Assembly: GCF_033807715.1 (NCBI RefSeq)
Contig: NC_084590.1
Location: 38,655,505-38,719,504 of the forward strand
Direction: 5' to 3'
Length of the DNA: 64,000 bases
Source: Cololabis saira
Lineage: Eukaryota > Chordata > Actinopteri > Beloniformes > Belonidae
Shown here: positions 39,801-51,775 of the stretch, piece by piece
Layout of the letters: each line of letters opens with the position of its first letter
How positions within the stretch are numbered: the first letter of the stretch is position 1
Translations under genes and position numbers: made by a program
The notes under the pieces: generated by a model
What the model was told of the DNA's origin: nothing
The model's input: the letters and a program-made list of their open reading frames with translations, nothing else
Database searches by the model: none

Positions 39801-41770
39801 TATCCCAAAGCCATGGCCAACAAGTCGAGTCAGACTGATAGCCAGGACCTTTTCGTTTTCCATTCCTTCAGAGGAGAAAAAGGCTTCACAGCTCAGAGAT
39901 CACACAAACAGCATTTACTGGTGCCAGGAGGACCACGCTGCTGGCTTTAATCACGATGGTGCAGCAAGGTCCTGTCATACAAAGGTCACCTGTCTTCAGA
40001 AGACTGATCTGGAACACACACGAAGCAAAAATCCCACTCCGTGGTGGACATGTTTCATTTTTAAGAATCATTTTTATTAGTTAAAAATAAAAAGAATAGC
40101 AACAATTGCTTCTTTGAACACATCTGAATTGGAAAACATTTCCTTTGCACACACTAGGTTTACATCCGAATGATTTATTTTCCTTATTGTTAGTTTATAA
40201 AAAGAAAACCATAACGGAGGTCCCTCTTGCACACGAGTATACCATTCAATGATTCAAACTATTTATTGATTTTACAGGACAGGAAAAAATATTACAGTTG
40301 TGAATCAGGCTTCACAGTTTCTGCAGCTTTATCTCCCAATTACAGCTCAGCATTGCCATCACTGAATCGGGCTCAATTTCACATTCTTCATTATGGATTT
40401 TCATGTTCAAGTATATATCATCTGCATTCTTTACTGTACAGCATTTCTTTTAAAGCCCGTTTGAATGGGACATCCAATCTGTAGCAATAAAATAGGCAAA
40501 GTATTATATCTTTCTCAATATTGCATAATACATAGTCTCTATATTATTAAGTTTGAAGATTGAATGATTTTTTACAAGGCGGGTGAAATAAGCACTTTCT
40601 GTTTCTTCTCTTTATCATTGACCCTTATATTTCCTTTGTGGTGTCAAAATGTGACACAAGGATCAATATTAACAGCTTTAAGGCATAATGTTAACGTATT
40701 GTGTAAACATTTACCATTTAGTGTCCTTGTGAAGTGAAGGCAAAAGCTCAGGGCTGATTTCACTTGCACACACACAAACACACACACAAACTAACAAATA
40801 CATTCATCCTCACACATAATACAACACCCAGAGTAAATGTGTAAAGGTTTCTCTGCTTTAGGAGGAAGGAAATGGACGCAGTGGAGTTTGCCGTGTGGAG
40901 GTGACAGATTTACTGACCATTACAGGGAGGGTGGGGGGCGGAGCTGGGACTCTCAGTTGTGCCTCACATAGGCAGCACAAACCCTCTCAACAATGTCCCT
41001 GTAACCTTCCGGCAGTTTCACTTTTATTCCACTGCTTTCAGGGCTGTCGGGTGTTTATTGGCTCCCTTGTCTGCGTCTCCCTTATGCTCATCCATTTCAG
41101 CTGCAGCCCGCAGGTCTCATTGGTGAATGTCCTTTGACTTTTATTGAACAGTGCGCTTTTACTCAGACTTATAGATATCGCTCTGGAAATTACAATATAA
41201 AAGTGTGGTGTTTGTTTCTGTGGAAGTCACAGTATGTGTGTGTGTGCGTGTCTTCTTCGTTTTTCATGTCAGAGTTTGTGTATCTGTGTGCGTGCGTGTG
41301 TGTGCGCTGCCTGTTAATGCGCTCTGAGGCTTTATGGTCAAACAGTAGCAGCCGTAGCCTCCAGTGTTGCAGCTATATCCTTTGAATAAAACTTCAAAAG
41401 GCGAGGATAAAATGAGCCAGTTCAGACAGGAAACAGACACCCTTTATCTTAATTAGAAATGGAGCAATTAGATTCTACAAACCTTATTCCTTTTGCAAGA
41501 GGGCTTTGCAAAGGGAAAAAATGCTTCATACCTCCCACTGAGTACTGGCTGAAGTTCAAAACCAACTCCTCGAGGTATCCAGTAATAATAATAAGGCATA
41601 TTAAATGACTGTGTCAGCTCAGAAACAAAATGCTGCATTAATTTTCAAAACATATTTGAATTACTCAGCCCTGGTCATGCTATTTAATTCTCTTTTGTCT
41701 TTCTTTTGCTGTTTGATGAATTTCGAGTGAGGCATTTCAAATCATTATTATTTATCCTCTTTGTTTGCAG

Positions 41771-41917
41771 GAGGGAACAAACTGAGGAACCAGCAGTTTC
41801 GTCTGAATTGGGCTTGGATTTCCCTGGAAAAGGAATACTATGTTGTGGATGAGGAGGTGAAGTTCCTGGAGGTGGTGCTGAAACGGCGCGGTTACCTGGG
41901 GGAGACTTCGTTTGTTG
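41771..41917 (+). CDS. frem2: frem2 exon 3: first half of Calx-beta 1
   Basis: A 147-nt phase 1-1 exon (residues 1701-1749) contains [20 protein letters not shown] and [18 protein letters not shown], the start of the first Calx-beta domain. The acceptor is TTTGTTTGCAG and the donor GTGAGC. The split codon joins exon 2 as SG-GGNKL. The exon lies between two oppositely oriented fold-back elements. Confidence 0.95.
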
Positions 41918-42639
41918 GTGAGCAAACTTCGCCTTAAGTCATGAAATACAATGATCTATTAATGGTGTTCAAATAAAGAAATACTACTGCCATGAAATCA
42001 CACAGCATTTCAATTTAATCACATTTATTTCGGTTACACAGTTTAAGATTGCTAATATTCAACCTCACATAGACGGAAACAAAGAGAATATTGTTGTTGC
42101 GTGCACACTGATACTAGACAACCATATCATTAGATATATTTTGTGCGAATAGTTTGGCTGGCCCAGATATTTAATAGGGTCACATAGGTCGTGACCTTTA
42201 ACCTCTGTTTTCTGGCCAGTGTTTGCGTTTCAATCACACAAAAGCACCGGTCATTTCCACAGAGACTGTGGATCCACATGCAAAAGGTCACTTGAAGTTA
42301 TTGGCAATAGAGGAAAGGCACTTCAAATGTTACTCAAGGCAATTTACTTGACAGAAGGATTTCTTGGGCCAGTTTTAGTGCAGCCCTTTGTTTTATCCAC
42401 ATAGATGAAAATAACCTGATCCCAGAGTAAATAGGATTGTTTTCCTCCCTTGTCTAAATCTTTTCTCTGCCTTCTATGGGTGTTTTTCTTTTCTTTTCTG
42501 TAGCCTTTATGCCCCAGAGCCTCAGGCCTAACGGAGCATCTATGACATGAAATAGAACTTTCCCCGAACCCTTAAGGTCTCACACTGGACAGTTTGTCTG
42601 CTCTACGTGACAAACTAAGTTAAGAATAATATACACATG

Positions 42640-42778
<139 letters not shown>

Positions 42779-43863
42779 ATGAGATGCAATAACAAAAGAA
42801 ACTGAAACTGAGCTGAATTGCCAGTGGGATGATTTTTCGTAAATGTGAAACAGCAATCTAATATAAATTGTATAAGCATAAAAGGGCAAATAATGACCTT
42901 GTGTTTTCTGTTTTTCTAGAGAGTTAACATGTTTTATTAATGGTTGCATAAAAAGTTAAAGTTCTTTGAACCGTAGATGCGTGAGTGTTACATGCCCAGA
43001 GAGAACGATGGTTTGTCTTTTAAAATGTCTGAAGTCTTGTTGTTGTGTGCGTTAAAAAGCCAAACACTATTTTGTTGAAGGAACAGGTTTTCTTACAGCA
43101 AGATTAGATGAAAATGAATAAACCCTAAGCAGAATTTATTTTGGTCTTTTTTCATGTATCATTTATGCTGGTGCTTAAAATGCATCTGCAATATTCCCCC
43201 TGCAGGTTCGTAACTAACAACAAATATTTTTTTTTCTCACTGTGGTTGAATGCATCCATGAAAATTCATAAAACATTCATGATTTTGTCACAGCGGGTTC
43301 TTTCTTCCTTGAATATGTTAAGACAGGCGGGGAGAGGAGAAGTCCAATTACATTAACCCGTATAAGCTGGCCACTGGAGCAAAATGATGAGAAAGCACCT
43401 GATGTCATAGAAAGCTGCTGTTCAGAAACACTGCAGGTCTCTCCCCTCGTCCAGCCCCACCTGAGTGAGCTCTGATCAAAGAACCCCTGATAACGGCGGG
43501 CCACTCATCAATGCCCACGGTGAAGGTGGCACCAGTTTGGAGACAAGAACCGGGCCCTCCTGCCACGAATCCTCAGAATGACTGCTGTGATCAGGGGCGT
43601 TCAGTCCAGAAGAAAATCATACTTTCTCCTCTCAAAGCTGCTCTTTGAAGAGCGAGGATCTTTCAAGCCCCATTAAGTGTGACTGTTTTATCTAAGTACA
43701 CATGTGCTGAGGCATTTTCCCTCGATCTGCAGTTGCTTATCAAAGTACAGTTTGATTTTAATCAAAAAATAGAATGTCAAAGGAGGACGAAAAAGAAAAG
43801 AAAAAAAACTCCCAAACTCCCCGGCTTTTGACAATTTTCTCTGAAACCATTTCTGGGGTCTTC

Positions 43864-44466
43864 TACGACGGAGTATTAGGGCCAAACTAAAAAAAAAAAA
43901 AATGGAAATTACGAGAATAAAGTCATAATAATATGAGAATAAAGTCGTAACATTACGAGAATAAAGTCGTAATATTAAATATATTATAAATATATAAATG
44001 TAACTTCACAAGATGCTCAATGTTCCTCATTTTAACACAGGGAGAAGACTGCTCTTCCTGTTAGAGTTCTCATAAATTACCACTTTATTCTCATAAATTA
44101 CGACTTTATTCTCATAAATTACGACTTTATTCTCGTAATATTACGACTTTATTCTCGTAATATTACGACTTTATTCTTGTAATGTTACGACTTTATTCTC
44201 GTAATGTTACGACTTTATTCTCGTAATATTATGACTTTATTCTCATAATATTACGACTTTATTCTCGTAATGTTACGACTTTATTCTCGTAATATTACGA
44301 CTTTATTCTCGTAATGTTACGACTTTATTCTCATAATATTACGACATTATTCTCATAATATTACGACTTTATTCTATTACGACTTTATTCTCGCAACATT
44401 ATGACTTTATTCTCGTAATTTCCTATATTTTTTTTTGTCTTAGTTTGGCCTTAATACTCCGTCGTA
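43864..44466 (-). mobile_element. Fold-back element copy 2, opposite orientation
   Basis: It has the same TACGACGGAGTATTAGGGCC termini as the copy at 30494, with perfect 6-bp flanks GTCTTC (43858-43863, 44467-44472). About 3 array units form the left arm and about 16 inverted units the right. The unique spacer (about 43980-44090) is the reverse complement of that in the first copy, so the short and long arms correspond when one is flipped. Confidence 0.92.
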
Positions 44467-44982
44467 GTCTTCAGTCTTTCTACCACAGATATTTAAGTGT
44501 GACCACTGTTTTTATTTCTTAAGTAAGGTTAAATTAGTTCCTTAGTATTAAAAATAATAGTTTTGCCTTCTACATTCATGGCAGCTTGAGAGATATCATG
44601 GGGATGTGCTGCCTTTGTAGTTTGTTTGCTGCGTGAATCCTAATGCATGTGCTGTGGCCAGTTAGCAAAGACAAAGGAAGTTATGTGAAAATTCAGATAA
44701 TGTAGCTCAGCAGGAATCCTGCCAGAGCCACATCTATGGTGACTCTGAGCCCCGTCAAACAAGCTCACATGCTGAAGGTCAAACAGGTCTGAGGATTGGT
44801 TTCTTTTCCACCTTCACTGCTTGAAACACTTTGGATGCAAATTACACCCAAAGAGCAGATGTCAGGTTGAATAATTAGCTGGGTTTTTAATAAATCTCTT
44901 TTTATCTGTTTTTGCTTTTTACCAGTTTGCAAGATGATGCTACATTATAATCATAACGTTTATTTTTCTTCTCCTTCTGAAG

Positions 44983-45213
44983 GTATTGGCACAAAGGATG
45001 GCACAGCACAGAAGGACAAAGATTTCCGTGGGAAGTCTCAGAAACAGGTGCAATTCAACCCAGGCCAGACCACGGCCACCTGGAGGGTCCGAATCCTGTC
45101 AGATAACGAGTACGAAGTGTCAGAGGCTTTCCAGATTGTTCTGTCCGAGCCAGTGATGGCAGCTCTCGAATTCCCAGAGGCTGCTACTGTGGAGATCCTG
45201 GACCCCGGTGACG
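44983..45213 (+). CDS. frem2: frem2 exon 4: second half of Calx-beta 1
   Basis: A 231-nt phase 1-1 exon (residues 1750-1826) begins [17 protein letters not shown], contains [20 protein letters not shown] and ends [20 protein letters not shown]-KDxDF is the acidic signature of Calx-beta domains, which bind Ca2+ in related proteins. The acceptor is CTTCTGAAG and the donor GTGAGC. Confidence 0.95.
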
Positions 45214-45530
45214 GTGAGCTATAATTACACCGACATTGAAAATATGAATTTAGCAATATTTAATGAGATTGGAGGCATAATGTCTAAAAAGAAATTCATG
45301 AAAAAGGGCTGTGATAGGACAAGGCAATGCAGGGAAACAACAGTCTGACACTGTGAGAGGACGTCCTTGTTCTTTGCTCTTCAAGCAGCAGAGTTGAGTT
45401 TAAAGAATCAGCCAACCAGACCTTATCTTTACTGGTAACTTATAGTTTTTTACATAAAGCAAATGTAAATATAAACAGCAGTATTAAAAAATAACATTTG
45501 TGTCTTACAAATGCAATAGATTGAATTTAA

Positions 45531-46457
45531 AGGTATTGTGACATCATTTTTAAAATGCTTTTAACACTATTAAAAGTCTTGGCCAACATCCCTCAAATGT
45601 GTCTAAAAGAGTGTAACAAGAAAAACTTCACTCTAGTACTCTTTTCCTGGCTTTTTATTACAGTGTTTTTTTGCGCCGTGAAAAACGCTTCCTTTACCCC
45701 CTTTCCTGTCAATCATTGCTACGCTCCTCCTCCAAACCTCCTCCAACCAACCGCTACACACTTCTGCCGGCGTCTCCACACACACGCGCGCACACCGACC
45801 ACAAACACCCACACACACAGCCCAGACAGGGCGACTACAGCCCGGGGATGAAGTCCGTGCGCACACCGAACCGGACTTCTAACAGCGGCGTCGGAGAGTT
45901 AAGCCGGGAGCGACAGGCGAAGCATGCACGGAAAAGCAGTCCACCGCAAACAATCATAAAAATAAAGGCATGCAAGCAGCAGTGTCCCCTTATCTTAAGT
46001 CCAGTCAGTGGCCGCGGGTCTTCTTAGCAGTTTTCCTCCGGTGATTAGAACAAAAGAGGCTCTAAACAGCTCCGTGTTAAGCCTCATTTATGGTTCCGCG
46101 TTAAATCGACGCAGAACCTACGCCGTAGGGTTCAGCGTACGGTGCGCGTCGCCGCGTAACCCTACGCCGTAGGCTCTGCGTCGGTGTAACGCGGAACCAT
46201 AAATCAGCCTTTATGGTGCGCTGGAGAGGAGAGGAGGCAGGGAGCTGGGTGGAGGGGGCGGTGATTTAGCGGGTTTATACGTAACGACCCGCCAGCAAAC
46301 CACATGCGCCGTTTTTGCATAGTTATGCGGAAAATCCCAGAAAGCACACAATACACTGAATGTTAAAAGTTCGTTGTTTTTTGGGTGTAATTGATGTCAA
46401 GACACCGAACAAAACACAAAAAATCAAGAAAAATGTGTTTTTCATGTCACAATCCCT
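45531..46457. mobile_element. TTAA-flanked DNA transposon, 927 bp
   Basis: The ends are AGGTATTGTGACATCA and the complement of AGGGATTGTGACATGA, abutting TTAA at 45527-45530 and 46458-46461. The interior is GC-rich, with CA-rich and CG-rich patches unlike the surrounding intron. The small ORFs inside are not recognisable as a transposase. A palindromic element is nested at 46086-46204. Confidence 0.8.
46086..46204. mobile_element. Nested palindromic MITE, about 119 bp
   Basis: ATTTATGGTTCCGCG on the left pairs with CGCGGAACCATAAAT on the right, and inner CCTACGCCGTAGG motifs pair again. This is a common fish palindromic element, perhaps of PIF/Harbinger origin, though I could not define a target duplication. 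Part of a relative lies at about 36465-36503. Confidence 0.65.
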
Positions 46458-47489
46458 TTAAAGAAACCAGAAGTTAATCCTAAAAAATTATAATTCAGAA
46501 AAGTTACTATAAACTGAATAACAGGAAGTAAACAACATTATGAATTCAAAAATATAGATTTATTCATGAGCTAAATTGCAGCTAAAGTAAACAAATCTGC
46601 TTGTTAGTGATATGAATGATATGGAAATATAAATCCCTCGAGCCTTATTCAAGCCACAGTCATATTTGGATTTGATCAGAGAAATTCACCTGCTACCAGC
46701 TAGAGGGTATCGGGGCATTACAAATACAGCATACATTATCCCAAGAAGGGTGACGGCTGAGACAAACAAATTATACCATGAGCCCAGCTTGATTATGCAG
46801 GTTTTCTACACAAGGAAATCAACATCTTGTAATTAGCCGTTTCTTATCACAAATGAAACAAAAGCAACGGGTTATGTTATCGAGCATTATTAATGACCTG
46901 TCGTGCATGAAAGCTCTTCCTTTTGTAGCCCCGCTGAAATCAGATGGGTTGCAGTAGCTGGAGAACAGCAAATACACACAACACACACACGGTCTCGATG
47001 GGTGAAAAGGGAGGATTTTCTATAAACAATGCCTGCTAATTAACATGCTTTGAAGGAGATATCAGTAATCCCTTGAGGGCAATCAAAAAGACTGTCAGCT
47101 ATCTCTCTGCAAGATGCGAGATTCAGTTTTTGTTGCGATGCGTCTTAAACAGACATTGCTGTCCTGCAGCCAACTCTTCTAACATATCATTGCACTGCTT
47201 ATCATTTCTTAAGTTTTGGTGGTTTTTGGCCTGTCGAAATCAAATAAATTCTGGAGGCTTATGAAAATGTATATAGTGGCTCTCTTTTCCGAGAGCATAA
47301 AATAGAATAGCCCAAGGGCTGCCACCATGAATCTGTGAAAATAAATGATTTTAGAGCAGACTGACTAAATTAGCTCAGACTGGGAACACGGAGTGCGTCA
47401 GAGAGAAGATCTGGAGCACAGCCATGCTTTCCTGTGCTTTATTTTGAATGGGACTGAACCAACATGTTGTTAACGTGGTCATCCATGAT

Positions 47490-48334
47490 CAAAGGCGTAG
47501 GTTTGCATAGGGACGGTAGGGACATAACACTACCAACTTTTCAGGGGGCTCAAATTGTCCCCACCAACTTTTAAGCAACCTTATTTGCATTATATAATGA
47601 GTTCCAATATAAAGGTAATTTAGATTGTCTTCCCAAATGTTGTAAGGATAGAATTGACCCTACCATTATTAAGTGAATTATTTTCATTATGTTCAGACTT
47701 ACATTTACCCCTTTTCACTTGCTGAATTTGCCGGCCCGTTTTTTTCCCCTCAAACGCACGTTTGATTGGCTGATGACTTGACCATTTTTTCCATAATTGC
47801 TCAACCCACTGATGCATTTTAAAGATGAAAATAAGGGAAAAGAAGGTGAAAGAAACAACCAATTAAAGCAATGTATTACTCTTGTGGTGAAGGACAATGT
47901 AGGCTAACATGTAGTTCCATATAGGTTAAGTAGTAGTTAAGAGATTATTAATAAGTTTGTATTAATTATATATGTTAATATAATTTAGGTTATGTTCAAA
48001 TATTGCAATTTAAATTGCTAATAAAATCCTGGAATATTCTGGAAGTTTTCAAAATGTTTCTTTAGTAGTTTTTGAAAACAAAGGTTTGAATGGAACCGTG
48101 TATCAGGTGAACCAATACACATGAAAGTTAGTATAAGTCAATACAGATTTATTTTGCATTGATCATTTAGCCTATCCATTAATTAGATTCATATTTGTGA
48201 CAAATGCAGCCCTGACCCCCGTTCACCCAATCTGTTTGGTGTTATTAATGTCCCGTCCCCAGCAAATAGTGTGTACATTCAGGTTATGCTGTTATATCGT
48301 CCCTACCAATGTTGAGACCAAACCTACGCCCTTG
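47490..48334. mobile_element. hAT-type element, 845 bp
   Basis: The ends CAAAGGCGTAGGTTTG and CAAACCTACGCCCTTG are inverted repeats with a perfect 8-bp duplication TCCATGAT (47482-47489, 48335-48342). I recognise no transposase inside. Confidence 0.92.
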
Positions 48335-49026
48335 TCCATGATGTTCGCCCAGAGGAGTATGAAACTTCTCCTCTGAGCTCAGTGAAGTTCATGTTTCAAT
48401 GCGGAATAGGGTAAAAATCTTAGACATAGAGACAAAAAGCTGGATGTGACATAAAATATTTGAGATAAAGACAAAGATTTGACATGTTTCTGCTTGAAAG
48501 CAGAATAAAAAATCATTTTTGCTCAAGGAAATATATGTAACTGTGTAAGATTCAGACCTTTTTTTCCCCCGCCATCCCTCAAAGTCTAATACTAAACAGC
48601 TTTATCTAGCAGGTATCGTTTTCAACATCCATCTGTATCACGTACAAGGTCAGAAAACAGCACTGTGTCTGTGTTATGCTGCATAAGCCAATTAGAGATG
48701 CTCAATCTGCCTCAGCCAGATAATGAGTTGATGGTAAGTTTTGATAAGCAAAATAATAGAAGCACCAACCACAGAGCTGTCCTGAGAGCTGGCACGGCTC
48801 CCAGTACATAAGTGTACCCATTAAAACTTTTTGATGTACAAAATGTCAAATATGATTTAATAGTCTGAAGCCGCTCCCTTTTATCTACAATCGAAGTTCG
48901 TTTAGCTTAATTTAGCTTTCAATTTATCATTTCCAATTTGCATCCTGCACAAAATAAATAAATAGATAGATAACCTCATTCCAGGAGTCAAGCAAGTTTT
49001 AACATAACTTCTTTTTCCACGTACAG

Positions 49027-49152
49027 AATCAACAGTGTTTATACCTTCAGCTGTGTACAACATAGAGGAGGATATCGGAGAGCTGCTCGTTCCCGTACGC
49101 AGGAGTGGAGACCTCAGCCAAGAGCTCTTGGTCGTATGCTGCACTCAGCAAG
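49027..49152 (+). CDS. frem2: frem2 exon 5: first half of Calx-beta 2
   Basis: A 126-nt phase 1-1 exon (residues 1827-1868) encodes [20 protein letters not shown] and [19 protein letters not shown]. The acceptor is CCACGTACAG and the donor GTAACA. It joins exon 4 as DPGD-E-STVF, matching the family spacing between Calx-beta domains. Confidence 0.95.
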
Positions 49153-49300
49153 GTAACACAAAACCCACCTATCTGGGCTGAAATTTAAGTAGCTAACTAT
49201 GTCTTGAGTCATTCAGTGTCGCTCTACGCTGCCAGTGGATATCAAGATCACCGTTTTGAACTGGTCTGCGTCAATATCAGCATTTCAACAGAGATCTCTG

Positions 49301-50698
49301 CAGAGGTGTCAAGTAACGAAGTACAAATACTTTGTTACCTTACTTAAGTAGAAATTTTGGTTATCTATACTTCACTGGAGTAATTATTTTTCACACGACT
49401 TTTTACTTTTACTCCTTACATTTTCACGCAATTATCTGTACTTTTTACTCCTTACATTTTAAAAACAGCCTCGTTACTCTATTTCATTTTGGCCTTTAAA
49501 TAAAAACTATCCAGTTAAATTGCTCCATCCGGATAGAGTGAATTTGGTTGTGGTTGTTTCAGATGTTCTTGTCCAGTTTTGTTCTTACATCCGTTCCCTC
49601 AGATTCCTGCAACTAAACTTGGATGTACATTCCAATAAACATTAGGATAAATGATAACATGCCTCTGAAGTTTGACTTTTTGCACCATTACAATACTTAT
49701 AGGCAGAGCCGCCTGGGAGACTTGCGAGGCCCTGTGCGAAATGGCGGGGGGGGGGGCCCTCGCGCGCTCGCTACGCTCACGCGCGCAAAATTTTGGGGTT
49801 TTTCGGGTCAGATTGAGTGTCTATATGTGCAATTTTAACTCTCCAATTAGCAAAATACTGGATACCTTCCCCTGCATCATCATCATCTCTTGCCTCGACG
49901 CGGGGCCCCACGGCTGCTTGAGACCCGGTCGGATCGGTGATTTTTGTAACAAATTTATCAAACAAGCCTTTCAGAGAGGCATTAAACTCTTCCATTTTCT
50001 TTAGTTTTTTTGTTTTTTCATCCCCTGATGGAAATTTCCTGAATCTGTCTCGTTCTCTCGACATTGTGTGACAGTTTGTTCCAACTCCACCCGTCTGGAT
50101 CAGAGCACCTTGTGTCTGCGCTTGGTCTGATCAGTTGTATTGAACAACAGACACGCGCATCATTGCACATATATTTATTGATATGCACAGACTAGTACAC
50201 ATTTAGGTCTGTAATGGAACGTGTCTGTTGATATTTATAAGGGAAAAAAACGAAAAACAAAAACGAAAAAAAAAAAATAATAATTTGAAAAAAAAAAAAT
50301 TTTGAAAAAAAAAAAAAAAAACGGCCCATAGCGCGAGGCCCCGTGCGGTCACACGGTTCGCACACCCCTTGCGGCGGCCCTGCTTATAGGCAACTAGTCA
50401 TCATATCTCCTGCTCTCTGAAACACATGTTAATGCTCAATAGTACACATATATGGTTCTTTAATATATTTGCATTATACTAAGATGCATTCATTTTCAAT
50501 GGCTTTTGTCCTTAATGGCTTTTTCCCCCTTACATTACTTTTACTTTTATACTTTAAGTAGTTTTGAAACCAGTACTTTTATACTTTTACTTGAGTAAAA
50601 AACTTGAGTTGACACTTCAACTTCTACAGGAGTATTTTTAAACTCTAGTATCTATACTTCTACCCGAGTAATGAATGTGAATACTTTTGACACCTCTG
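49301..50698. mobile_element. hAT-type element hosting a second hAT
   Basis: The ends CAGAGGTGTCAAGTAACG and the right-hand GACACCTCTG are inverted, with a perfect 8-bp duplication GATCTCTG (49293-49300, 50699-50706). Without the inner insert it is about 710 bp and rich in TACTTTTACT-like repeats. It is non-autonomous. Confidence 0.92.
49704..50382 (-). mobile_element. Nested hAT element with transposase N-terminal remnant
   Basis: The ends CAGAGCCGCC and GGCGGCCCTG are inverted, and the 8-bp duplication CTTATAGG (49696-49703, 50383-50390) is perfect. On the minus strand 50064-49777 encodes 95 residues beginning MSRERDRFRKFPSGDEKTKK, similar to the start of hAT/ZMYM-like transposases as I recall them. 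The catalytic domain is absent. A-rich tracts lie at 50245-50325. Confidence 0.85.
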
Positions 50699-51081
50699 GA
50701 TCTCTGTGTACACTGCACTGCGTATATCGCAGGCCCATCCATGCTCACTGGGTAAACGCATGTGCAACAGGTTGAAACCTCCTCTGGAAACAATCTTTGC
50801 TACAGATTGCTCTTCAAATGGCTTCCCTACTCTGTATGCAAGCAGTTTCAGTATTATTAAACACAGACTTCAGCTGCATAACAACCAACACCAAGGACAA
50901 CAAAATCAGTATTTCATCTATCACTGTTTCATCACGCGCTGTTGTTTACACTGTCCTTAAGGCATTAGCTGCGTGTCATCTTCTGCTAGCTACTGGTCAT
51001 TTGAAATTTTAATGATAAAGGAGAACATATTCTGTGTCGTGACAAAGTTTTCTTTCTTTCTTCTGTCTTTTGCCCTCTTAG

Positions 51082-51333
51082 TTTCAGCCACAGGCACCGT
51101 CCCCACCAGAGTGCTGTCCTACTCTGATTACATCTCCAGGCCCGAAGACCATCACAGCATCCTGCGCTTCGAGAAGGGAGAGATAGAGAAACCCTGCCGC
51201 GTGGTGATCATTGATGACTCCCTGTATGAAGATGAGGAGAGCTTCAATGTCACCCTGAGCATGCCCATGGGGGGCCGTCTGGGCTCAGAGTTCCCCACAG
51301 CCACAATCGTAATAATTCCAGATATGGATGATG
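51082..51333 (+). CDS. frem2: frem2 exon 6: second half of Calx-beta 2
   Basis: A 252-nt phase 1-1 exon (residues 1869-1952) encodes [20 protein letters not shown], the acidic [19 protein letters not shown] and [13 protein letters not shown] chose the acceptor TCTTAG before 51082 because it keeps the human-like length (QQVSATGT). A second in-frame AG six bases downstream (TTTCAG, exon from 51088) would drop two residues. The donor is GTAAGA. Confidence 0.94.
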
Positions 51334-51435
51334 GTAAGATGCTTTTACGCCGATTAGAAATATCCAATGGAATGCAATCAGACTGAGAAATTAGAAGTTT
51401 TTGATTTTTGCCATTTTGGGTTTTTTTCCACTTAA

Positions 51436-51775
51436 AGGAGCTTGAGGCAGGATTGAGGCAGGATTTATGAAAAAAATTTGTATACGTTTTAAGTTTTCTA
51501 GTAATAATATCAGATGAAGCGTTCCAAACCAAAAAGAATGAGCCCTCTAGTGTATCTCTCTGTTGCCTTGAACAGGCTGTGTGCTGCAAAATGTGTTGCA
51601 ATTCGGGCCCAAATTTCCCGTGCTGGGCTGCCGATGTGACGTCACATGACGCTGCATGCACGTTCTCCCCGTTCTCCCGTGCCGGCTTCACTGTTGCCTG
51701 CAGTACCCCCAACGGCCGTCGTGGTGAAGGGTGGCGCTAGAGAGTCTCATTTCTTAAAAGGAGCCTCATGCTCCT
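51436..51775. mobile_element. Probable TTAA-target MITE
   Basis: The left end AGGAGCTTGAGGC follows TTAA (51432-51435). The right end GCCTCATGCTCCT is inverted and followed by TATA rather than TTAA, so one side has decayed. It has no coding capacity. Confidence 0.5.

Larger units (their letters stand above)
45214..49026. other. frem2 intron 4
   Basis: A 3,813-bp intron containing a TTAA-flanked element (45531-46457) and a hAT element (47490-48334). Stretches 46460-47480 and 48345-49000 show nothing I recognise. Confidence 0.85.
49153..51081. other. frem2 intron 5
   Basis: A 1,929-bp intron, most of which is one hAT element (49301-50698) that itself contains another (49704-50382). Confidence 0.88.

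Noticed and set aside
51152..51712. 186-residue minus-strand ORF
   Set aside because: It overlaps frem2 exon 6 in antisense and runs into a transposon-like segment. No family resemblance.
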